From NCBI RefSeq assembly GCF_039540975.1, contig NZ_BAABFL010000134.1:10739-74738 (forward strand): DNA of 64,000 bases. The letters are read 5' to 3'. Numbering within the stretch: position 1 is the stretch's first letter; every line of letters begins with the position of its first letter. Positions 9,187-16,820 of this stretch are shown in pieces. The translations under genes and the position numbers were made by a program. The notes beneath the pieces were generated by a model, which did no database searches, had not been told where the DNA came from, and saw only the letters and a program-made list of their open reading frames with translations. The stretch is from Kistimonas scapharcae. GTDB taxonomy: Bacteria; Pseudomonadota; Gammaproteobacteria; Pseudomonadales; Endozoicomonadaceae.

Positions 9187-9200
9187 ATGACCTGCATCAA
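9187..9200. promoter_or_regulatory. FNR/ANR-type palindrome upstream of phoA
   Basis: ATGACCTGCATCAA: one mismatch to TTGA-N6-TCAA, about 178 bp before the phosphatase start. Related to the sites upstream of the eut and pdu units. Confidence 0.3.
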
Positions 9201-9274
9201 GCAGCACGTCAGTTTTATAAAGAATGGAAATCAATGCCGAATCCGAGCCGGCAAAACGTATGACACCCTGACAA

Positions 9275-9712
9275 TTAACTGGCCACCCCAAGGTAGGCTT
9301 TCAGTTCAGCAATCCCCTCGCCAGTCACTGAACTGATTTCAAAAAGGGTGTGGGCACCGGCCGCTTTCAGTATTTCCCGTGAGAAAGCGACATCGCCCCC
9401 ATCACTATCAATCTTGGTGATAATGCCGATCGCCGGACGATTGAACATGCCGGTAAAGCAGGGAGGGTAATGGTTGTTTTTACGTGTGCAGTCGTGCACC
9501 AACCCGATAACATCGTAATCCACGGACGATGTCATCAGAGCTGAATAGAAGTGGCGGTTCTCAATGAATTCACCGGGTGTATCCAGCATGTACTGGCTGT
9601 ATTCCATCGCCTGCGTCTTGCGATAGACCAGTTCCTGACCATAGAGCGCCTGGGTCAGTGTAGTCTTGCCCGATGACGTCGAGCCGATCAGCATCATCTT
9701 TTTCATCGGCAT
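9275..9712 (-). CDS. eutP: EutP/PduV-family P-loop protein
   Basis: A 145-residue small P-loop protein of the EutP/PduV family. Walker A is LIGSTSSGKTTLTQAL (about 8-23), the switch motif is DTPGEF (about 44-49) and the base-specificity motif is TKID (about 101-104), all in the usual order for Ras-like GTPases. Family members have been reported to act as acetate kinase in Salmonella or as GTPases linked to the shell; which applies here cannot be read from the sequence. The gene starts 4 bp after eutS, so the two are co-translated. Length is normal for the family. Confidence 0.9.
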   Translation of the reverse strand: MPMKKMMLIGSTSSGKTTLTQALYGQELVYRKTQAMEYSQYMLDTPGEFIENRHFYSALMTSSVDYDVIGLVHDCTRKNNHYPPCFTGMFNRPAIGIITKIDSDGGDVAFSREILKAAGAHTLFEISSVTGEGIAELKAYLGVAS

Positions 9713-9716
9713 GCCA

Positions 9717-10064
9717 TCAGGAACGGGTAATCTGGGCAGGCGAAAACTTCAGGATACCACCCAACAGATCCAGCACTGCCGTGAGTGCGGCTTCCACACT
9801 GCCAACATCACCACTGATCACCAGGCATCCGGAAAAGCGATCCAGGAAACCAATCTCAACACCTGCGGCTTTCGTCGCAACATCGGCGGCAATAATGGAA
9901 CCTTCACTTGGCGTGATCGTCATGATACCGATGGCACTGACCGTCTCGGCATTCAGGCCAAGCTTGGTCACCAGGCCAGGCTGGGGATGGGCAATCAAAT
10001 GGGCCAGGGTGACCTGTTTACCAGGTACATACTCCTGAATGATGCGTTCTTTCTCTTGCGACAT
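9717..10064 (-). CDS. eutS: BMC shell protein EutS
   Basis: A 115-residue BMC-domain shell protein of the circularly permuted EutS/PduU type, which forms bent hexamers in the microcompartment facets and edges. Recognisable segments: IIQEYVPGKQVTLAHLIAHP at the N-terminus, GIMTITPSEGSIIAADVATK, and FLDRFSGCLVISGDVGSVEAA. It is followed directly by eutP. A gap of about 230 bp with a strong hairpin element separates it from the upstream eutQ cupin gene. Confidence 0.95.
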   Translation of the reverse strand: MSQEKERIIQEYVPGKQVTLAHLIAHPQPGLVTKLGLNAETVSAIGIMTITPSEGSIIAADVATKAAGVEIGFLDRFSGCLVISGDVGSVEAALTAVLDLLGGILKFSPAQITRS

Positions 10065-10150
10065 AAGCTAAAAACACCTGCCGCATAAACGGCGAACAAA
10101 AACATAATACGTGCAAACTGAAACTCGTCGGCGATCACGCTGCCAGTGTC

Positions 10151-10254
10151 GATGGCGTCGGTGTCCGTTTGCAGCAGCGGCAGGGATGCCGCGGTAGCGC
10201 GGAGGGCTAAGGATAGCCCTTCAGCGCGGGCGGAAAACGGGCACCGATGCCATC
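10151..10254 (+). ncRNA. Structured element between eutQ and eutS
   Basis: A 20-bp stem (10151-10170 with 10235-10254) whose two non-Watson-Crick positions are G-U pairs only if the plus strand is transcribed. It encloses two small hairpins: GCGGC-AGGGAT-GCCGC (10177-10192) and AGGGCT-AAGGAT-AGCCCT (10203-10220). Read on the plus strand, both six-base loops have A at position 1 and G at position 4, the pattern bound by ANTAR proteins such as EutV, and both expose GGA as CsrA/RsmA targets do. The plus strand is antisense to the eut operon. It could be a small RNA, an attenuator-like element or a REP/BIME-like intergenic repeat; no second copy was noticed in this window. Confidence 0.45.
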
Positions 10255-10295
10255 GGCTCCCCCGATCCCGAAAAACCGGATCAGGGACGGATCAA

Positions 10296-10769
10296 TCAGC
10301 CATTCTTCTGGCGAGCAATCTCTTCCCAGTTAGCGGGATAGACAACAAACAGGAAGCGTGCAAAATCTGGCGCGCTGAACTGGATCTTGGAACCCTTGGG
10401 AATGAAGATCACATCACCGGCATGACCGACCACTTCGCGGCCATCGATGATCACTTTCAGGGTACCTTCGATGATGTAATCAACTTCATCATACTCGAGG
10501 GTCCAGTCAAAGGTGGTCTTATCCATCTCCATCATACCGCAACCCAGACGTGGGCTTTCGGACAGTTCCAGCAGGTCGGTAATGAAAACCTTGTCACCCG
10601 GCTTGCCGGTATCGAATGGCTTGCACTTGACGGTAGCCGCCTTGACGACTGCAACACCGGACGCATCCACGTGCTTGTCGAATTCGGGCTTGGTGATCTG
10701 TTGTGCCATCTGCTCAGCGACAACCTTGCGGATGATTTGCTCGAGCATTTCAGCGTTGATCTGGGTCAT
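10296..10769 (-). CDS. eutQ: EutQ cupin domain protein (C-terminal half of a split EutQ)
   Basis: A 157-residue cupin. Its C-terminal 100 residues match the C-terminal domain of E. coli EutQ: FDWTLEYDEVDYIIEGTLKV, GHAGDVIFIPKGSKIQF and the final YPANWEEIA. EutQ has been reported to have acetate kinase activity and to be needed for compartment assembly in Salmonella. The N-terminal helix NAEMLEQIIRKVVAEQM resembles encapsulation helices. The domain that normally precedes it in EutQ is encoded separately, 44 bp upstream (10814-11107). The cupin-only form also occurs in some Firmicutes. Operon member downstream of eutN. Confidence 0.9.
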   Translation of the reverse strand: MTQINAEMLEQIIRKVVAEQMAQQITKPEFDKHVDASGVAVVKAATVKCKPFDTGKPGDKVFITDLLELSESPRLGCGMMEMDKTTFDWTLEYDEVDYIIEGTLKVIIDGREVVGHAGDVIFIPKGSKIQFSAPDFARFLFVVYPANWEEIARQKNG

Positions 10770-10813
10770 GTCACACTCTCAGAACGGTTAAAAAGAAAGA
10801 AACAGAAAGCAGC

Positions 10814-11107
10814 TCAGGAGGTTGCCAACAGCTTGACCACGGTTGCCTGCACGATCTGAATCGTACGGCTGTCGGTGATAGCAAACTCTTTTTCAAGCAT
10901 GTCGGCGATACGCTGGCGCAACGTGTCAGGCGTTTCCACCGGTGTTGGCGCCTGAGTTTCCGCCTGCGCGCCGTGCACCACGTGAATGCCATGAATCCGC
11001 GCGTAATCGACCGCGCCGGGGGTCATCAACATATCCCGCTCCAGCAGCAGTGTGTCTCCGGTCAGGAACCCGGTGATGTTGTTCCGGGTCACCAGTCGTT
11101 TACTCAT
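10814..11107 (-). CDS. EutQ N-terminal domain protein (separate gene)
   Basis: A 97-residue protein equivalent to the N-terminal domain of E. coli EutQ (MKKLITANDI, then ITPEAREVAELLGFTI). Here it reads SKRLVTRNNI and LMTPGAVDYARIHGIHVVHG, followed by a linker and a helical DTLRQRIADMLEKEF region. The first 46 residues are the module shared with EutG, EutT, the fused EutBC and the pduM-like protein of this window. The start overlaps the eutN stop by 4 bp, so it is translationally coupled. Its function is unknown; it may bind another Eut protein. The split-EutQ reading rests on matching both halves in the right order. Confidence 0.75.
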   Translation of the reverse strand: MSKRLVTRNNITGFLTGDTLLLERDMLMTPGAVDYARIHGIHVVHGAQAETQAPTPVETPDTLRQRIADMLEKEFAITDSRTIQIVQATVVKLLATS

Positions 11108-11373
11108 CCACTGATCTCCATGTTGTCCACAATACCGACAATGGCAGCATCCACAGGACCTTCATGGATCATGGCCGCCTTACGTGCCGCACCGCCCCGG
11201 GCTACCAACACCATGTCACCGATCCCGGCGCCAACCGTATCAACAGCCACCATGGCACTCTTGGAATCCGCACCGTCGGAATTCACCAGGCTGACGATCA
11301 TCAGCTTGAATCCGTTGAGGCCATCCAGTTTGCGGGTCGCCCAGATGTTGCCTGTTACCTTGCCTATCAGCAC
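11104..11373 (-). CDS. eutN: BMC vertex pentamer EutN
   Basis: An 89-residue EutN/CcmL-family protein, the pentamer that caps microcompartment vertices. It opens with MLIGKVTGNIWATRK, continues with LMIVSLVN and AVDTVGAGIGDMVLVARGG, and ends with VDAAIVGIVD, all typical of the family. It is the promoter-proximal gene of the eutN-eutQ(N)-eutQ-eutS-eutP run. A perfect TTGA-N6-TCAA site lies upstream, with a TACTGT -10 hexamer at class-II distance, predicting a transcription start near 11453 and an 80-nt leader. Confidence 0.95.
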   Translation of the reverse strand: MLIGKVTGNIWATRKLDGLNGFKLMIVSLVNSDGADSKSAMVAVDTVGAGIGDMVLVARGGAARKAAMIHEGPVDAAIVGIVDNMEISG

Positions 11374-11487
11374 CTGCGATTCTCCTGCATCAATGCTCCG
11401 GATCGTCCGGATACCTGCCGTAAGGCGATGGGGAAAACCGGAAAATCGAAATGGTCGTAACAGTAATATGGGAAGGGGTTGGGTAGG

Positions 11488-11501
11488 TTGACACGCATCA
11501 A
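11488..11501. promoter_or_regulatory. FNR/ANR box upstream of the eutN operon
   Basis: TTGACACGCATCAA, a near-perfect FNR/ANR site, centred at 11494.5. On the minus strand a TACTGT hexamer (11465-11460) sits exactly where the -10 of an FNR class-II promoter would be. Confidence 0.6.
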
Positions 11502-11572
11502 GTCGGCTAACGAGAATCGGTTAACTTAGATCAATAGCATCACAAGAATTCTGATTGCAGCACGGTGGCACG

Positions 11573-14149
11573 TTAATGAGCGGCTCCACTATGGGCGTTT
11601 TGTTGACGCTGCTCCAATACCGCTCGAACCACCTGCAAGCCATGCGTTTGATAGAAATTCTGCAGATACATCTGCCATACCTTATTGACAGAACCCAGTC
11701 TCTCCTCACAAAAACAAACGACCAGCAAATTCAACAGTGTCCTATTTTTTCTCTGCCAGGAACCAGACAACAGACTTCTGTTAACCAGCTCTGAACAGCA
11801 AGTACTGTCAGGCACGAATAACTCCAGCAATGCACCAGGATCGTGATTAATATAGAAATAGTCACCAAACATTAAGTAAGGCTTCCATGCAATTTTTAAA
11901 CATGGACTTGCAACCATATTACAAACATCATAATTAACCGCTATATTAATCAATGGTTGACCTTCATATTCAAAAATCACTTCTTTGCAATTCAACATGA
12001 TCTGACTATCAACAATGGTATATTCGTTAGTTTTTCGAACCAACAGACCCGCAACTGCCGAAGGTAACAGACACAACCTATCGAACAGTTCCTTCTGTAC
12101 ATCTTCATTATCTACAAGAAAATCAAAATCATTAACAAATAAAGCGAATGGTGATGAAAAAAAGGCGTTAATATCACATTTAAACAATCCCCTCACACAA
12201 TATTCCACCAAAAGTGATGAACCATATAAGATGACTTTTCCATTCCCTCTCCTGGGATAATTAAAAACATATGATATATGACCAACTAACGCATCACAGA
12301 CTGAATATCGACGTTCCAATGCCGCATCATAAAACCGGGCAATAGCAATATTTACCTTTTCCGTCTGCCTTTTTCTTCGTGAAGCATATAGCAAGATCTC
12401 AAACTTCTCTTTCAACTTACCGTCTGAAAAAACCTCTTTGAAAAATTCATATGCTTGACTAATTTTATAATTTTCTCCCGTTGCGTCACGATCAAATTCG
12501 GCTGACTCCAGTTTCCAGTGAAATGCCATCATGATCTGAGCAAAAAGTTCAAGCCATGAACACAGCATCAAATGCTTCCATTCCTGTAAAACAGATGCAT
12601 TTCCCTGAAAGGTTGGTACGTATTGCGTAAGAGCAGCAGAAACCCACTGATAAAGATGATTAAGATGCCATATGGGCCATGCCTTAAGAGGTTGTTGCAG
12701 AGCCCCTAGAAAGCCCTCAAAAAAAGCATCAAACAGTGGGAAGTATACTTTGCAATCAACACTCTTATCACCTACATATCTAAGCACCTTTAGTACTATT
12801 TTTTCCTTATTCAAATCCTTATTGTAAATTGATGCGACTTCTACTAACTTACTGCGAGATAAATCTAATAGCCTTTCATAAGCACTCACAACCTTTACAC
12901 AATCAATATTTGGCAGCTTTTCATTTATCTCAACGAGTGTACACAATATACTCCACAAATCATCAACGTTCGCATCATATAAATTTTTCGATAGAATCTT
13001 CGAAACAACGCAGTCAACATGATGAACACATAAGCGTTTTTCAAAGTACTCATGAGATTCATCCTTGATAAGCTTCAACAAAGAGGAAAGCACAGCATTG
13101 AAATCTATCACATCATATCCGCCAGCAACAACATCTGCATGTTGCAATAGCCGATCAAGGAATGCCTTTAAAAGCCGCATACCTATTTCATGAATCCCCT
13201 CATCTATCCCTTTCGATATACACCAGATCCCATCTCTCACTGCTCTTGCATCAAGAGAATCCATCAAAATATTCAAGTGCTGGATAATATCTTTTGCCAT
13301 ATCCATATATTGATTTCTTGAAAAGAAACCAAAAGGCTGCATAATCACAAGGGCTGTATAAAATCGCCCAAAAGAACGTCCAACCTCATTATCACTCGTA
13401 TCTCCACCATAATCACTAATAAAACAGGATACGCCAGAAAAAAGCATTACAATGGCCCGTTTAACGATTTCTTTCTCTCTTTGCTGACTAAAAACACCTG
13501 ATTTCTTTTCTTTTTTCAGGATATAAGCAAGATCGTATAAAAGGAACGATAATCTGCTGATAGTAAAACGATGTAAATTGCGTGCCATAACATCGATTAA
13601 TCCAGCCATACCAGAATAAGCAAGAAATGATTGGTGCTGTATATTATTGCCGATAATCTCCCTGACTCTTTTAATCAAGGCCCCCCATAAAAACGCACTA
13701 TGCTCTTCTGCATCCCAGTTGTTACTGATAGTTGCAGTAAACGCCTCCACCAGATCATTCAACTCAGCTAGAGACGTAGAAGCGGCTACACGGTCTAAAA
13801 AGGACTCATAACGCATCGGTTCCCGGGCAGGCGGCAGACCCGGCACCACTTCTGTTTGAACATGTGCAGTGACACCAATACTTCTGACTGTTGTCGGCCT
13901 AACAGCGCCCGTCAATTGAGCAGGCAAATGAGCCAACCACGGCCGGGGACTCTGCAATGCGCCTGCTGCATACCAAGCGCCATAAGCCCATCCCAATCGG
14001 GGGGAAACAACATGGGGCCGTGGCAATTGATCCCACCCCATCCCCCTTGCTCTTTGACGAGGGTAAAATCCAGGTCTTTGCATTGCTGACAAAAATCTCA
14101 AAATGATTAATCGGCTCTCACGTAAACCCATTGGCTTACGAAAGCACAT
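11573..14149 (-). CDS. Large effector-like protein, repeat region plus nucleotidyltransferase-like motif
   Basis: An 858-residue AT-rich gene. The N-terminal ~110 residues are Pro/Arg-rich. Residues 115-165 (ASTSLAELNDLVEAFTATIS and following) look like an octotricopeptide/FASTK-type helical repeat, as seen in RAP-domain proteins of Coxiella, Legionella and Endozoicomonas. The middle is all-helical. Near 665-710 a YGSSLLVEY stretch followed by NDFDFLVDNED fits the GS...DxD pattern of nucleotidyltransferase-fold enzymes, though the spacing is longer than usual. Both assignments are by eye and tentative. No good ribosome binding site is seen at 14149, so an internal start (14131 or 14083) is possible. 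It may be a host-directed protein, but no secretion signal is identifiable. Confidence 0.5.
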   Translation of the reverse strand: MCFRKPMGLRESRLIILRFLSAMQRPGFYPRQRARGMGWDQLPRPHVVSPRLGWAYGAWYAAGALQSPRPWLAHLPAQLTGAVRPTTVRSIGVTAHVQTEVVPGLPPAREPMRYESFLDRVAASTSLAELNDLVEAFTATISNNWDAEEHSAFLWGALIKRVREIIGNNIQHQSFLAYSGMAGLIDVMARNLHRFTISRLSFLLYDLAYILKKEKKSGVFSQQREKEIVKRAIVMLFSGVSCFISDYGGDTSDNEVGRSFGRFYTALVIMQPFGFFSRNQYMDMAKDIIQHLNILMDSLDARAVRDGIWCISKGIDEGIHEIGMRLLKAFLDRLLQHADVVAGGYDVIDFNAVLSSLLKLIKDESHEYFEKRLCVHHVDCVVSKILSKNLYDANVDDLWSILCTLVEINEKLPNIDCVKVVSAYERLLDLSRSKLVEVASIYNKDLNKEKIVLKVLRYVGDKSVDCKVYFPLFDAFFEGFLGALQQPLKAWPIWHLNHLYQWVSAALTQYVPTFQGNASVLQEWKHLMLCSWLELFAQIMMAFHWKLESAEFDRDATGENYKISQAYEFFKEVFSDGKLKEKFEILLYASRRKRQTEKVNIAIARFYDAALERRYSVCDALVGHISYVFNYPRRGNGKVILYGSSLLVEYCVRGLFKCDINAFFSSPFALFVNDFDFLVDNEDVQKELFDRLCLLPSAVAGLLVRKTNEYTIVDSQIMLNCKEVIFEYEGQPLINIAVNYDVCNMVASPCLKIAWKPYLMFGDYFYINHDPGALLELFVPDSTCCSELVNRSLLSGSWQRKNRTLLNLLVVCFCEERLGSVNKVWQMYLQNFYQTHGLQVVRAVLEQRQQNAHSGAAH

Positions 14150-14345
14150 AAATCACTAGACCCGTCATCAAGTCGTAAGTTCACGGTGAATAAATATGCC
14201 ATTCGCCGGCTCGTGGGGTTTGTTAGTAAGAATGCTGCTGAGTCGAAACACAAGGTAAATAACCAAGACCCTACCACCGCTTAATTCTGTTATTGTATGC
14301 CGATAACAGCATACCCATGACGAAGACAGATGGTGGCATTAAACA

Positions 14346-14804
14346 ATGAAAAAAGCATGGACATTCATAGTAGCCGCAGTAACAGTGCTGACATTATCCG
14401 CCTGTTCTATCACCACACCATTGGATCCGCACAATCCTTCCCCCAAGCTAACAGATTGCCCATCCACACCCAATTGCGTGTCTACGGACACAGACTCTGC
14501 CAGTCACCGTATCCAACCATTTAATCTGCTCATACCGGCTGATCAAGCCTGGCCACAAGTCGTCAACACAGTCTCAGGAATGCCCCGTACTGTTATCACC
14601 GTTGAGCGCCCCGGTTACCTGTATGCCAAAAGCTACAGCAAGATTTTTCAATTTTTGGATTATCTGGAAGTCCTGAGTATTCCAGAAGAAAACCGGCTGG
14701 CGGTACGCTCTTCTTCCATGCTGGGCATCTCTGACCTGGGCGTAAACGCCAGACGCACTGAAACACTGAGGAAGGCGCTTCAAGAGAAAGGAATCATCGA
14801 ATAA
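14346..14804 (+). CDS. DUF1499 lipoprotein
   Basis: A 152-residue lipoprotein: signal MKKAWTFIVAAVTVLTLSAC with the lipobox LSAC at 17-20, then a DUF1499 domain whose signature LTDCPSTPNCVSTD is at about 36-49 and which ends ARRTETLRKALQ. DUF1499 proteins are widespread, uncharacterised small envelope proteins of Proteobacteria. It converges with the AbgT transporter gene with only 38 bp between the stops. Confidence 0.85.
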   Translation: MKKAWTFIVAAVTVLTLSACSITTPLDPHNPSPKLTDCPSTPNCVSTDTDSASHRIQPFNLLIPADQAWPQVVNTVSGMPRTVITVERPGYLYAKSYSKIFQFLDYLEVLSIPEENRLAVRSSSMLGISDLGVNARRTETLRKALQEKGIIE

Positions 14805-14842
14805 AACACAGAGAGGTCTTGCGACCTCCCTGTCAGACACAC

Positions 14843-16417
14843 TTACAAGGCAGGATAGGTATACGGCGCCTGAATGCCCAGAGGCAGACCCAGCGCCCAG
14901 TAACCCAGCAGGAAAATGGTCCAGGTCACTAGGAAGAACAGGGTGAACGGCATCATCATTGAAGCGACGGTACCGATACCGGTGTCCTTGATATAGCGCT
15001 GGCAATAAACGACAACCAACGGGAAGTAAGGCAGCATCGGCGTGATGATGTTGGAAGAAGAGTCACCGATACGGTAAGCCGCCTGGCTCAGCTCGGGAGA
15101 GATACCCAGACTCATCAGCATCGGTACGAAAATACTGCCGATCAGCGCCCATTTGGCAGAGGCGGAACCCACCAGCAGGTTCACCATGGCAGTCAGGAAG
15201 ATAATACCGACAATCGTCGCCTGACCCGGCAGATTCATTGCCTGCAGGACTTCAGCACCGCTCAGCGCCAGCAGGATACCCAGGTTGGAATCTGCGAACG
15301 CCTTCAGGAACAGGGCACAGAAGAATGCCAGCACCATGTAGCTGCTCATGCCCGCCAGGGTCTTGCTCAGCGAACCCATGACGTCCTTGGAGCTTTTGAA
15401 GGTTCCGGCCAGCTTGCCATAGACAATACCCGGTACCAGGAACAGCAGGAAGATCAGCGGCACGATGGATTGCATCAGCGGTGCGCTGTAGCTGCTCAGG
15501 GAGCCGGACGCATCACGCAGGCTGGAAGATTCCGGCAGACTGGCTGCCGCCAGCAGCACAAGACCCGCTACCATGGACAGCGTGGCCCAGGTGAATGCCC
15601 GGCTTTCCTTTGCCGTCATCTCACTCATGTTGGGCGCTTCTTCAACATCATCGTCCAGCTTGAGTTTACCGAGGCGGGGCTCAATGATCTTTTCAGTCAC
15701 ATACCAGCCAAGACTGATAATCAACACGGCTGAGCACAGGGTGAAAAAGTAGTTGCTCAGTGGATTAACCACATAGTTCGGATCATAGATCTGGGCAGCA
15801 GACTGGGTGAAGCCCGCCAGCAACGGATCAATACTGGACGGTACAAAAGCCGCTGAGAATCCACCGGAAACACCGGCAAATGCGGCTGCAATACCCGCCA
15901 GCGGATGACGGCCGGCAGCATAGAAAATGATACCGCCGATAGGAATGACCAGTACGTAACCGGCATCTGAGGCCACATGACTGAAGATACCGATCGCGAT
16001 CAGTACCGGCGTAAGAATCTTTGCCGGTGTAATACGCAGGATTTTCTTGATACTGGTATTGATGTAACCGGACTGTTCCGCCACACCGATACCCAGCATG
16101 GCAACCAGCACCATACCCAGGGGGGCAAAGGTCATGAAGGTCGTGACCATTGAGCTCAGGAACCCGGCCAGGTATTCACCGGTCATCAGGTTCTTTACGG
16201 TTAAGGCTTCCCTGGTTACGGGATGGATCAGGTCATAGCTGAACATGGAAAGGAAGGTGGAGAGGGCAAAGATCAATACCAAACCATAAACGAATAACAT
16301 GGCCGGATCAGGCAGTTTATTACCGGCTTTTTCGATGCCGTTCAGAAAACGGTCCATCAGTGCCGGCTTACCCGACGAAGCGGGCGGTACAGCTGCAGAC
16401 GACAGGTTACTACTCAT
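14843..16417 (-). CDS. AbgT-family transporter
   Basis: A 524-residue polytopic membrane protein of the AbgT family (aminobenzoyl-glutamate uptake in E. coli; antimetabolite export in other members). Family features: DRFLNGIEKAGNKLPDPAMLF at the N-terminus, SGYINTSIKKILRITPAKIL, HVASDAGYVLVIPIGG, and the C-terminal IGDSSSNIITPMLPYFPLV region carrying conserved substrate/ion residues. The start at 16417 is chosen for a GAGGGT ribosome site and because the upstream extension is not family-like. An FNR-like palindrome (16503-16516) lies 92 bp upstream. Transport direction and substrate cannot be told. Confidence 0.88.
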   Translation of the reverse strand: MSSNLSSAAVPPASSGKPALMDRFLNGIEKAGNKLPDPAMLFVYGLVLIFALSTFLSMFSYDLIHPVTREALTVKNLMTGEYLAGFLSSMVTTFMTFAPLGMVLVAMLGIGVAEQSGYINTSIKKILRITPAKILTPVLIAIGIFSHVASDAGYVLVIPIGGIIFYAAGRHPLAGIAAAFAGVSGGFSAAFVPSSIDPLLAGFTQSAAQIYDPNYVVNPLSNYFFTLCSAVLIISLGWYVTEKIIEPRLGKLKLDDDVEEAPNMSEMTAKESRAFTWATLSMVAGLVLLAAASLPESSSLRDASGSLSSYSAPLMQSIVPLIFLLFLVPGIVYGKLAGTFKSSKDVMGSLSKTLAGMSSYMVLAFFCALFLKAFADSNLGILLALSGAEVLQAMNLPGQATIVGIIFLTAMVNLLVGSASAKWALIGSIFVPMLMSLGISPELSQAAYRIGDSSSNIITPMLPYFPLVVVYCQRYIKDTGIGTVASMMMPFTLFFLVTWTIFLLGYWALGLPLGIQAPYTYPAL

Positions 16418-16502
16418 TCGACCCTCGTATACTCTTGTAATAGGTGTGTATTGGTGCTTCTTTGAGTAGCCCGAATGTAAAAAAAAAAATGCGAAAAGGT
16501 AG

Positions 16503-16516
16503 ATGATATGGATCAA
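16503..16516. promoter_or_regulatory. FNR-like site upstream of abgT-family gene
   Basis: ATGATATGGATCAA: one mismatch to the FNR consensus. On the minus strand TACATT (16479-16474) lies within 1 bp of the position expected for a class-II -10. Confidence 0.35.
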
Positions 16517-16598
16517 GAAAGCGTACGATCGTGCGCCTTTTTTACACGAACCGGAATCAATGTTTCGACAAGGCAGACATCTGCGGTGAACTCACAAC

Positions 16599-16820
16599 AT
16601 GCTTGAGAAAGAACAACTGATCAAACTGGCCAACATGCCCATGCCTTTCGGCAAGTACCAGGGACGTGTGCTGATTGACCTGCCGGAGGAGTACCTGCTC
16701 TGGTTTGCTAAAAAAGGATTTCCAAAGGGCGAGCTGGGTCAACTGATGGGTTATGCGCTGGAACTTAAGATTGAAGGGCTGGATGCCGTTGTCCGACCAC
16801 TGACTGTAAACAAGCCATGA
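16599..16820 (+). CDS. DUF3820 family protein
   Basis: A 73-residue cytoplasmic protein of the DUF3820 family: LIKLANMPMPFGKYQGR, then LPEEYLLWFAKKGFPKGELG and YALELKIEGL. The MPFGKYxG and PEEYLxWF motifs are diagnostic. The family is common in marine gammaproteobacteria and has no assigned biochemical role. Its stop abuts the stop of the convergent SET gene. Confidence 0.85.
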   Translation: MLEKEQLIKLANMPMPFGKYQGRVLIDLPEEYLLWFAKKGFPKGELGQLMGYALELKIEGLDAVVRPLTVNKP

